Source of the DNA: BOG-1155 sp963717985 | Lineage (GTDB): Bacteria; Desulfobacterota; Syntrophorhabdia; Syntrophorhabdales; WCHB1-27 | NCBI GenBank assembly: GCA_963717985.1 | Contig: CAVQYC010000004.1 | Location: 558,001 to 622,000, forward strand | Length of the DNA stretch: 64,000 bases | Direction: 5' to 3' | Part shown: one piece after another, positions 29,097 through 36,939 of the stretch | Numbering within the stretch: the first letter of the stretch is position 1 | Layout of the letters: every line of letters starts with the position of its first letter | Position numbers and translations under genes: made by a program | The notes under the pieces: model-generated | The model's database searches: none | The model's input: the letters and a program-made list of their open reading frames with translations, nothing else | Told to the model about the DNA's origin: nothing

Positions 29097-29286
29097 GGCT
29101 ATCCTGCGATTATTTAGCGTGAGGTCCCCCTTTGAGGGGGAGGCCGGGGCACCCGCGAAGCGGGTCGTGGCTTGCCGGTGGAGGGGGCGACGCTAGCCCC
29201 AATAGTGAGGCCCCCCTTTGAGGGGGAGGCTCCGCCGGCTTGCCGGTGGAGGGGGCGACGCTAGCCCCAATAATTGCAGGATAGCC
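29097..29286. repeat. 190-bp repeat block bounded by inverted repeats
   Basis: The ends GGCTATCCTGCGATTATT (29097-29114) and AATAATTGCAGGATAGCC (29269-29286) are 18-bp inverted repeats with one mismatch. Inside are two direct copies of a unit: CCCCCTTTGAGGGGGAGGC, then CTTGCCGGTGGAGGGGGCG and ACGCTAGCCCCAATA. The first copy has an extra 15-20 bp (GGGGCACCCGCGAAGCGGG). Each unit contains small hairpins. The block sits between the binding-protein gene and livH. Confidence 0.8.
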
Positions 29287-29327
29287 CGCAGTGTAAACCC
29301 CTGGAAAAACCGAAAGAGGAGATTGGT

Positions 29328-30191
29328 GTGGGCATAGAGCTGCTCGGACAGGTATCCATCAACGCATTGATGCTGTCATCCATGTATATCTTGATGGCCC
29401 TCGGTTTCGCCCTCCTGCTCAGCATCATGGGAGTCGTCAACTTCGCCCATTCGGTCATATATATGGCCGGGGGATATATCTGCTATCAATTTGCCGTGGT
29501 GTTCGGCTTCAACCAGTGGCTCTCCCTGGTGGCGGCGACGCTCATCATGGCCTTTCTCGGGCTCTTTTTGGAGAGGTTCTGCTTCCGCCCCTTCTTCGGC
29601 GATCCGGACCGCACCATAGTGATAGCCCTTGCCCTCATTGTCCTTCTTGAGTCTTCGGTCAACATTCTGGTCGGCAGCTACGTAAGGTCCCTGCCCAGCT
29701 TTGCGCCAGGCGTACTCCGGTGGAGGGGCGTCTCTCTCAGCGTGGAGAGGCTTGTGACGTTCATCATAGGCGCGGTGCTCATGTTCGCTCTCATCCTGTT
29801 TATCCGGAAGAGCAGGATAGGGCAGCAGATGCTGGCCGTTGCCCAGGAATCTGTGGGAGCTGCCCTTCAAGGCATCAACATCTATCGGGTGTCCGCCGTT
29901 GCCACCGTCATAGCCTGCGGCCTCGCCGCCGTGGCGGGCAGCCTCATGGGGGCCATAAACAACCTGAACCCCTATATGGGCGACCAGATGCTGGTGAAGG
30001 CGATCGAAGTGGTCATCCTGGCGGGGATCGGAAGCATTGGCGGTGTCTTGGGGGCCGGGCTGATCCTTGGTACCCTGGACTCCTTTTTGCCCCTCTTTCT
30101 GAGCGGCAGCGCCACTGACGCGGTGGGACTCGCCATAGTTATTCTCATTCTGCTTTTCAGACCTCAGGGGCTGTTCGGCCACGAGGCGTAA
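29328..30191 (+). CDS. livH: Branched-chain-type ABC transporter permease LivH
   Basis: 287 residues from the GTG at 29328, which follows GAGGAG. About eight membrane helices. Family markers are LSIMGVVNFAHSVIYMAGGY near residue 33 and the C-terminal EVVILAGIGSIGGVLGAGLI with LLFRPQGLFG. It forms the channel with LivM. The repeat block upstream separates it from the binding protein, yet the gene order suggests one unit. Confidence 0.9.
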   Translation: MGIELLGQVSINALMLSSMYILMALGFALLLSIMGVVNFAHSVIYMAGGYICYQFAVVFGFNQWLSLVAATLIMAFLGLFLERFCFRPFFGDPDRTIVIALALIVLLESSVNILVGSYVRSLPSFAPGVLRWRGVSLSVERLVTFIIGAVLMFALILFIRKSRIGQQMLAVAQESVGAALQGINIYRVSAVATVIACGLAAVAGSLMGAINNLNPYMGDQMLVKAIEVVILAGIGSIGGVLGAGLILGTLDSFLPLFLSGSATDAVGLAIVILILLFRPQGLFGHEA

Positions 30192-30213
30192 ACGACTTTT
30201 TAAGGACGCTCGG

Positions 30214-31209
30214 ATGAAGGCACGAGGAAAAACGATGAAGACCGCCGGTCTCACGACGGTGATACTCCTTCTCTTCGCTCTACCGTTGTTGGTGAGACAA
30301 CCTTACTATATCCACACTTTCATCATCACGCTGATATATGTCATTGTGGTGAGCAGCCTGCGGCTCACGGCCCTTTCCGGCCAGGTATCGGTTGGTCACG
30401 CGGCTTTCATGGGGATTGGGGCCTACTTTTCAGGCGTAATCTCGAAGGAGCTTGGCGTGACCCCGTGGCTGACCATACCACTCGGGGGTCTGGCATCGAT
30501 GGCCGTTGGCGTTCTGGTTGGCTTTCCCTTTACCAGGGTGAGGGCGATCTACTTTTCTATGGTAAGCCTCTTTGGCGGAATCATGATAGTGAACCTGATA
30601 CGGGTGGCCAAAAGATGGACCGGTGCAGCAGGACTCGCCGGCATCCCCCCCCTCACTCCCATCGAGATTCCCGGTTTTATCACCATAACGTTCCTCGGCG
30701 AGAAAGTCCCCCACTACTATTTCACCCTTCTCCTGACCCTGGTCTGTCTTTTGTGTCTCCACAGGCTAGAGCACTGCCGTATCGGCATGACCTGGAAGGG
30801 CGTTGCCCAGTCCCATCTGGTGGCATCGAGCGTGGGCATCAATGAGGCGGGGATTAGGGTCCTTGCCCTTGCCGTAGGCTGTTTCTTCGCCGGTATAGCC
30901 GGAGCCTGGTATGCCCACTACAACCTGGTGGTGACGCCCAACACCTTTGGCTTTCTTCCGAGCATATTTCTCGTCATGTACATGCTCGTGGGGGGACGCG
31001 ACAGGTTCGCCGGGCCTATCGTGGGAACCGCCATTCTGGTTATGGTCCCCGAGTTTTTCCGCAGCCTGAAGGAGTTTGCCCCGCTTATCCTGGGAGGGAT
31101 CATGGTGCTTGTGGTCTTCCTGATGCCCCGGGGCATAGCCGGCCTCTTCGATCAGATCGGGGCGTACCGCGGTGCGCCCAACAGAAAGGACGCTGAAAAT
31201 GCTGCTTGA
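30214..31209 (+). CDS. livM: Branched-chain-type ABC transporter permease LivM
   Basis: 331 residues, about eight to ten membrane helices. LTALSGQVSVGHAAFMGIGA near residue 52 and the later VGGRDRFAGPIVGTAILVMV stretch are LivM hallmarks. It starts 22 bases after livH; an in-frame ATG at residue 8 is a possible alternative. Its stop lies inside the start of livG (11-base overlap), so the two are coupled. Confidence 0.9.
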   Translation: MKARGKTMKTAGLTTVILLLFALPLLVRQPYYIHTFIITLIYVIVVSSLRLTALSGQVSVGHAAFMGIGAYFSGVISKELGVTPWLTIPLGGLASMAVGVLVGFPFTRVRAIYFSMVSLFGGIMIVNLIRVAKRWTGAAGLAGIPPLTPIEIPGFITITFLGEKVPHYYFTLLLTLVCLLCLHRLEHCRIGMTWKGVAQSHLVASSVGINEAGIRVLALAVGCFFAGIAGAWYAHYNLVVTPNTFGFLPSIFLVMYMLVGGRDRFAGPIVGTAILVMVPEFFRSLKEFAPLILGGIMVLVVFLMPRGIAGLFDQIGAYRGAPNRKDAENAA

Positions 31210-31961
31210 AACGAGAGGACTCACCAAGCAATTCGGCGGACTAACTGCGGTCACGCACTTGGACATGCACGTGGATCAGGGGGAGGTGGTGGGTCTTATC
31301 GGCCCCAACGGCGCGGGCAAGTCAACGGTATTCAACCTCATAACCGGCTTTATCAGGCCGACGGCGGGTACGGTGCTCTTTGACGGAGAAGACATCACCG
31401 GCAGAAAACCCCACGCCGTTGCTGCGACAGGGATTGGCCGCACCTTTCAAATAGCCTCTCTTTTTTCCCGATTTCACCGTCCTGGAGAACGTGGTAGCAT
31501 CATTCTATCTCTTCCCCCGGTGCGGTTTTTGGGAGGCCCTCCTCAATCTCCCGTCCTATCGCAGGAAGGAACGGGAAATCATGAGACAGGCCCGCGAAAT
31601 CCTTCAACTGGTGGGATTGGATGAGGCGAAGGACATGGCCGCGAGAAATCTGCCTCACGGACACCAGAAGGTGCTCAATGTGGCGAGGGCGCTGGCAGTA
31701 AAGCCGAGACTCCTCCTGCTCGACGAGCCGGTCGCAGGGATGACCCACGAGGAAATCGTGTTTTCCCTAGGGGTTTTCGAGAAAGTCCGGGCCGAGGGCA
31801 TTACCATCCTGTTCGTTGAACACAACCTTGAGTTCATGAGCCTGTGCGACAGAATCATCGTACTCAATTTCGGTCAAAAGATCGCAGAAGGCACGTCTGA
31901 TGAAGTAAGGCGGAACGAAGAGGTGATCCAAGCCTACTTTGGGAGTGAAGATGCTACTTAG
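31199..31961 (+). CDS. livG: Branched-chain-type ABC transporter ATPase LivG (frameshifted)
   Basis: About 253 residues after joining two frames. First part: LETRGLTKQFGGLTAV and Walker A IGPNGAGKST. Second part: the LivG insert, a signature-like NLPHGHQKVLNVARAL (normally LSYGQ-type, here PHGHQ), Walker B RLLLLDEPVAGM and H-loop FVEHNLEF. The frame changes from 2 to 3 in a run of six T at about 31460-31466; one T fewer gives LFPDFTVLENVV. This is most likely a homopolymer error. Confidence 0.85.
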
Positions 31962-32658
31962 TGTGAAGTCTTTGACGGTTCACTACGGGAAGGCCATGGC
32001 GGTCGACAACATTTCTCTCGAAGTCCCGGAAGGGGCCGTGGTGACGATCATCGGGGCCAACGGCTCCGGCAAGAGCACGATTCTGAAGGCCCTCTCCGGA
32101 CTCACTCCCATAACCTCCGGCGAGATATGGTTCCAGGGCAGAAGGATAGACGGCATGGCGCCTTTTCACATCGTGGGTCTCGGGCTGGCCCATATCCCCG
32201 AGGGCAGGCGGCTTTTCCCCTATCTCACCGTGCTGAGCAATCTCAAGCTCGGTGCTAGTTTGCGCACCGACGCTTCCGGCATAAAGGAGGACATGGATGC
32301 TGCTTTCGAGCTCTTTCCCGTATTGGCGGCGCGCCGTGACCAGAAGGCCGGCACCCTGAGCGGCGGGGAGCAACAGATACTCGCCATCGCCCGCAGCCTT
32401 ATGGCTAAGCCGAAGTTGCTCCTCATGGACGAGCCCTCCTTGGGGTTGGCCCCAAAGGTGGTAAATGAGCTGGTTCCCATCATCAGGAAGATCAACGGGA
32501 AGGGGGTGGGGGTTCTTCTGGTCGAGCAAAACGTCCCCCTGGCCCTCAAGGTAGCGGGAAGCGGTTACGCCCTGCAAGTCGGCAAGGTGATCCTGGAGGG
32601 CGGCATCGACGCCTTCAAAGACAGCGACATCGTCAAGAAGGCGTACATGGGAGGATAA
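31951..32658 (+). CDS. livF: Branched-chain-type ABC transporter ATPase LivF
   Basis: 235 residues from the ATG at 31951, overlapping the livG stop. Walker A IGANGSGKST near residue 35, LivF-specific GLAHIPEGRRLFPYLTVLSN near 85, signature LSGGEQQILAIARSL near 135, and Walker B LLLMDEPSLGL. Intact and of normal length. It ends the liv set and converges on the aldehyde dehydrogenase gene. Confidence 0.92.
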   Translation: MLLSVKSLTVHYGKAMAVDNISLEVPEGAVVTIIGANGSGKSTILKALSGLTPITSGEIWFQGRRIDGMAPFHIVGLGLAHIPEGRRLFPYLTVLSNLKLGASLRTDASGIKEDMDAAFELFPVLAARRDQKAGTLSGGEQQILAIARSLMAKPKLLLMDEPSLGLAPKVVNELVPIIRKINGKGVGVLLVEQNVPLALKVAGSGYALQVGKVILEGGIDAFKDSDIVKKAYMGG

Positions 32659-32742
32659 GCCTTGTGGGAAACATGCAGCGGATATGTTGTATCCATGAGC
32701 GTGCTTCGGGCATGAACCGGACGCTGGTCATGAGGCACTTGT

Positions 32743-34242
32743 TCATCGGATCGTGAAGGGGTCGGGCACGGTGTCGGCAAGCTCAACCCATACGCTTTTC
32801 ACCTGGGTAAACTCCCTCAGGGCGTCCGGGCCCATCTCTCTGCCGTAGCCGCTCTGCTTGTAGCCTCCGAAGGGAGACGCATAGGAAAGGGCACGATAGG
32901 TGTTGATCCACACGGTGCCCGCCTCCAGTCTCCTTGCCACCCGATGGGCCCGCCTGACGTCATTGGTCCAGATGCCCGCCGCCAGGCCGTATCGTGTCCG
33001 GTTTGCAAGGGCGATGGCCTCCTCTTCCTCCCGGAACTTAAGGACCGCGAGCACCGGCCCGAAAACCTCCTCCTGGGCCAGGCGCGTATCGTTCGCCACA
33101 CCGTCGAAGATGGTGGGCATGAAGAACCAGCCTTGACCGAGCGCGGGGTCTTCAGGGCGCCTTCCCCCGTACAAAAGTCTGGCGCCGTCGTTGATGGCGC
33201 CTTCGACAAAGCGTTCCACCTTGTGCAACTGGTCCATGGTTGCCAGGGGCCCCATCTCCGATTCCATTTCCGAGGGGTCGCCCAGCTTGATCGTTCGCGT
33301 GCGCTCTATCAGGCGCTCCAGAAACTCGTCGTATACCGACTCATGGAGGAAGAGCCGGGAGCCTGCCAGGCAGGTCTGGCCGCCCGCGGCGAATATGCCC
33401 GCGATACAGCCGTTCACCGCATTTGGAATGACCGCATCGTCGAAGACGATATTGGGTGACTTGCCGCCCAGCTCCAGGAGCACGGGCGTGATGTTGCCCG
33501 CCGCCTGCTGCCCCACAACCCTGCCTACCTCGGTCCCTCCGGTGAAGACGACTTTGCGGACTGCGGGATGGCTTACCAGCGCCGTCCCGGCCGTTTTCCC
33601 GAAGCCGGTGACGACATTGAATACGCCCGGCGGGAACCCGGCTTCCTGCACCACTTTTGCGAACTCCAGGGTCGACGCGGAGGCGTGCTCCGAGGGTTTT
33701 ACCACCACGGTATTGCCGGCGGCCAGTGCTGCGGCCAGGCTGAAGCCGAGAATGAGCAGGGGGGAGTTCCAGGGGGTGATGATGCCGACCACGCCCAGGG
33801 GCTCCCGCAGGGTGTAGTTGAAGATTGACGTCTTGTCCATGGGGATGGTCTCACCCAGGATCTTGTCGGCGAGACCGGCATAGTAGTAATAGTAATCGGG
33901 AAGGGCTTTTGCCTGCCCGAGCATCTCCCGGATAAGCTTGCCGTTGTCCGTGGAATCGATGCGGGCCAGGTGCTCGGCCTTATCCCGCAGCAGGTCCCCG
34001 AAAGCCTTAAGCAGGCGGCCGCGGGCCGCGGGTCCCATCCCCGACCAGTGCGGACTATCCATGGCAGCGCGGGCCGCTTTCACCGCGCGGTCCACGTCTT
34101 CCTCCTGCCCGTCGGGGATGGCGGCCCACGCCCGGCCGGTGTACGGATTGAGCGAATCGAAGGTGCGGTGTGATGACGCGTCCACCCACTCTCCGTTGAT
34201 GAACATTTTGTAGGCGACTATCCCGGTGGATACTGAAGTCAT
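32743..34242 (-). CDS. NAD(P)-dependent aldehyde dehydrogenase
   Basis: 499 residues from the ATG at 34242 (GGGAG six bases upstream). It oxidises an aldehyde to its acid. Motifs are ITPWNSPLLILGFSLAAALA with VVVKPSEHAS (cofactor binding), LLELGGKSPNIVF (general base Glu) and AAGGQTCLAGSRLF (catalytic Cys about residue 299). It resembles the betaine/aromatic aldehyde dehydrogenase class, but the substrate is not readable. It starts 11 bases after sdhB, so it is probably in the sdhAB operon. Confidence 0.9.
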   Translation of the reverse strand: MTSVSTGIVAYKMFINGEWVDASSHRTFDSLNPYTGRAWAAIPDGQEEDVDRAVKAARAAMDSPHWSGMGPAARGRLLKAFGDLLRDKAEHLARIDSTDNGKLIREMLGQAKALPDYYYYYAGLADKILGETIPMDKTSIFNYTLREPLGVVGIITPWNSPLLILGFSLAAALAAGNTVVVKPSEHASASTLEFAKVVQEAGFPPGVFNVVTGFGKTAGTALVSHPAVRKVVFTGGTEVGRVVGQQAAGNITPVLLELGGKSPNIVFDDAVIPNAVNGCIAGIFAAGGQTCLAGSRLFLHESVYDEFLERLIERTRTIKLGDPSEMESEMGPLATMDQLHKVERFVEGAINDGARLLYGGRRPEDPALGQGWFFMPTIFDGVANDTRLAQEEVFGPVLAVLKFREEEEAIALANRTRYGLAAGIWTNDVRRAHRVARRLEAGTVWINTYRALSYASPFGGYKQSGYGREMGPDALREFTQVKSVWVELADTVPDPFTIR

Positions 34243-34253
34243 GTTAATCTCCC

Positions 34254-34967
34254 TTATGTTTTTTCTTGCTTTGCCTCGTATATCCGCTTCTTGATCCGGC
34301 CGATCTGCCTCGTCACCGGTATCTGCTTGGGACAAACCTCTGTGCATTTCCAGAGGGTCCGGCACCCCCGGGCACCTTCCGTCCGGTCGAGAAGGCCGAT
34401 CCGGCCCGAGGACCCTTCATCGCGTGAATCGAAAAGATAACGAAAGGCCCGGACCAGGGCCGCGGGCCCCACATAGGCCGCGGTCTCTTTGCTCTGGTTC
34501 ACGGGACACGAGGCAGTGCAGCAGGCGCAGAGGATGCAGCGGACCGCATCGGCAATCCCTGCGTGCTCCTCCGGCAATTGACCGCGTTCTTTCTCCGGCG
34601 CGGGTGTCCCGGTGATCAGATAGGGTTTGACGGAGCGGTACTTTTCAAAGAAGGGATCGAGATCTACAACCAGGTCTTTTATCACCTTGAAGACCGGCAG
34701 AGGCTCGACAAGCACCTCCCCTTCCAAGGCGCTCACCAGTTTCTGGCAGGGAAGTCCGCAGATGCCGTTGATCCTCATCCCATCGGAGCCGCACACCCCG
34801 TGGCCGCAGGACATACGAAAGGAGAGAGTGGGGTCCTGCTCCCACCGGATGCGGTTCAGGCAATCGAGAAGCCGGTCGGAAGGCGCGGCAATGAGTTGGT
34901 AGCTCCGGTAGTACGGCTTCTCATCCTTATCCGGATCATAGCGGAAAATATTCAGGTTCAGGCGCAT
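34254..34967 (-). CDS. sdhB: Succinate dehydrogenase/fumarate reductase iron-sulfur subunit
   Basis: 237 residues. The 2Fe-2S ferredoxin motif is SCGHGVCGSDGMRINGICGLPC-like near residues 54-75. The 4Fe-4S and 3Fe-4S ligands are in CILCACCTASCPV and in CRTLWKCTEVCPKQIPV. It passes electrons from the flavoprotein SdhA to a quinone-binding anchor. The gene starts 13 bases after sdhA. No anchor (sdhC or sdhD) is encoded before or after; the next gene is an aldehyde dehydrogenase. Confidence 0.93.
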   Translation of the reverse strand: MRLNLNIFRYDPDKDEKPYYRSYQLIAAPSDRLLDCLNRIRWEQDPTLSFRMSCGHGVCGSDGMRINGICGLPCQKLVSALEGEVLVEPLPVFKVIKDLVVDLDPFFEKYRSVKPYLITGTPAPEKERGQLPEEHAGIADAVRCILCACCTASCPVNQSKETAAYVGPAALVRAFRYLFDSRDEGSSGRIGLLDRTEGARGCRTLWKCTEVCPKQIPVTRQIGRIKKRIYEAKQEKT

Positions 34968-34980
34968 CGGGCTAGCTCCT

Positions 34981-36705
34981 TCAATATACCCTCGTTTCCG
35001 GCTGGAACCGGGTCATCGACACCTGCTTGTAGCGCACTTCCGCACCCGGCGGACGGCTGAATACAAGGGTGTGCTTCAGATAGGCCCCATCGTCTCTGGC
35101 CGGGAAGTCTTCGCGGAAGTGGGCGCCCCGGCTCTCTTTCCGGTGGAGGGCGCTGGTGAGGATGACCTCGCAGAGATCGATCTGGTGGCGCAGCTCTATG
35201 GCCTCCATCAGCTCATAGTTGAAGGTCCGCCCTTTGTTGAGGATCGCCACCTGCCGAAACCGCTCCTTCAGGCTGCGAATCCCGTCGATACCCCCCTTCA
35301 GGCCGGCTTCGTCCCGGAAGACCGACCCATGGTCCATCATGAGGGACTGCATCCGGCGCCGCAGGGTGTCAATCCTCTCTTCTCCCCGCTGCTGCAAAAG
35401 GTCCGCCAGGTTGTCCTGCACCGCTTTGACGGGATCGGCTGCCATTTCGGGCGGTTGTAGCGGCCGGACCTCCTGACTCATGGCAATCCCGGCCCGTCTG
35501 CCAAAAACGATGAGGTCGAGCAAGGAATTGCAGCCCAGCCTGTTCGCCCCATGAACAGAAACGCAGGCGCATTCGCCTGCAGCGTAAAGGCCGGCGGCCA
35601 GGGTCCCCGCTTCATCGGCGAGCACCCTGCCGTCTCCATCCGTAGGTATCCCGCCCATCACATAATGACACGTGGGGGCTACGGGAATGGGCTGCCGGAC
35701 CGGATCGATGCCGAGATAGATTTGCGCGAAGGAGGCGATCTCCCAGAGCTTCGACCGGATTGTTTGCTCTCCCAGGGGGGAGAGGTCGAGGTGGACATAC
35801 TCTTTCCCCTCGATGCCGCGGCCCGCCTGCACCTCCCTTAGGATGGCCCTGGAGACGACGTCCCGGGCTGCAAGGTCCTTTATCGTCGGCGCATAGCGTT
35901 CCATGAACCGCTCGCCGAGCCCGTTTTTGAGGATGGCGCCTTCTCCCCGCGCCGCCTCGCTGATCAGGATGCCGAGGGGGTAGAGCCCTGTGGGGTGGAA
36001 CTGTATGAACTCCATGTCTTCCAGCGGAATTCCCGACCTGTAGGCGAGTGTGAATACCTCACCGGTAGTGGCAAATCCGTTCGATGTCGTCCTGTAGACC
36101 TTGCCGCATCCGCCTGCGGCAAGGAGAACGGCTTTGGCCCGGAGAAAGGAAAGCTCCCCGGTGGCAAGGGCGTAGACGACCACGCCCGTGCATCGTTCCT
36201 CGTCAAAGACGAGGGAGAGCACATAATGCTCCTCATAGAATTTGACCTCATGGCGGAGACACTGGTCATAGAGGGTATCGAGGACGACTCTCCCGGTGTG
36301 GTCCGCGGCGTGGCAGGCCCTTTTTACGGGCGTTTTTCCATAATCCCGCGTATGACCCCCGAAATTCCTCTGGGCGATCAATCCTTCGCTGGTGCGGCTG
36401 AAAGGCACACCCATATGCTCCAGCTCATAGATGGCCCTCGGCGCATCCCTGACCATAGCCTCGATGGCGTCCTGGTCGCCCAGGTAGTCCCCCCCTTTGA
36501 CGGTGTCATAAAGGTGCCATTCCCAATGGTCCTCTTCTTCGTTGCCTAGGGCCGCCGTGATCCCTCCCTGGGCGGCACCGGAGTGGGAACGGGTTGGCAG
36601 CACCTTGCTTACCACGGCTACGTCTGCCGTCCCCGCGGCCTCCACCGCTGCGCGAAGTCCCGCAAGGCCTGATCCGACCACCACGATATCGTGCGATGAG
36701 GTCAT
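34981..36705 (-). CDS. sdhA: Succinate dehydrogenase/fumarate reductase flavoprotein subunit
   Basis: 574 residues with GGGAGG before the ATG. FAD binding: IVVVGSGLAGLRAAVEAAG and the FAD-linking RSHSGAAQGGI. Active-site stretches are FIQFHPTGLYPLGILISEAA, GEGAILKNGLGERFMERYAP and the C-terminal YAAGECACVSVHGANRLGCN. The protein matches the quinone-linked Sdh type more than soluble fumarate reductases. It is the first gene of an sdhA-sdhB-aldehyde dehydrogenase unit. Direction (succinate oxidation or fumarate reduction) cannot be told from sequence. Confidence 0.93.
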   Translation of the reverse strand: MTSSHDIVVVGSGLAGLRAAVEAAGTADVAVVSKVLPTRSHSGAAQGGITAALGNEEEDHWEWHLYDTVKGGDYLGDQDAIEAMVRDAPRAIYELEHMGVPFSRTSEGLIAQRNFGGHTRDYGKTPVKRACHAADHTGRVVLDTLYDQCLRHEVKFYEEHYVLSLVFDEERCTGVVVYALATGELSFLRAKAVLLAAGGCGKVYRTTSNGFATTGEVFTLAYRSGIPLEDMEFIQFHPTGLYPLGILISEAARGEGAILKNGLGERFMERYAPTIKDLAARDVVSRAILREVQAGRGIEGKEYVHLDLSPLGEQTIRSKLWEIASFAQIYLGIDPVRQPIPVAPTCHYVMGGIPTDGDGRVLADEAGTLAAGLYAAGECACVSVHGANRLGCNSLLDLIVFGRRAGIAMSQEVRPLQPPEMAADPVKAVQDNLADLLQQRGEERIDTLRRRMQSLMMDHGSVFRDEAGLKGGIDGIRSLKERFRQVAILNKGRTFNYELMEAIELRHQIDLCEVILTSALHRKESRGAHFREDFPARDDGAYLKHTLVFSRPPGAEVRYKQVSMTRFQPETRVY

Positions 36706-36848
36706 GTTTTCCTCCCTCTGTTACTCATCGGGGCTCGCCATCCCCCTTGGGTCCACAATCCCGTTGCTCGCCCTCACCAAGTAAGGATAATTCCCGAATG
36801 ATGCGCTGTCCCGTAGAAATTTTCCACATGCCTTCGCCCTGCCGCTGG

Positions 36849-36878
36849 TTGACAATACGCTTTTGCAGTACTTACCAT
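36849..36878 (+). promoter_or_regulatory. Probable promoter of the S53 peptidase gene
   Basis: TTGACA at 36849-36854 and TACCAT at 36873-36878, 18 bases apart. It lies in the short divergent gap between sdhA and the peptidase. Confidence 0.5.
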
Positions 36879-36939
36879 GTAATAATAGTCCACGTCCCGT
36901 CCTTGCATTGTTGTGAGGAAACAGAAAGGAGGTACCGGT

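Noticed and set aside
31199..31961. Treating livG as a pseudogene
   Set aside because: All ATPase motifs are present on both sides of one extra T in a T run, and its partner genes are intact.
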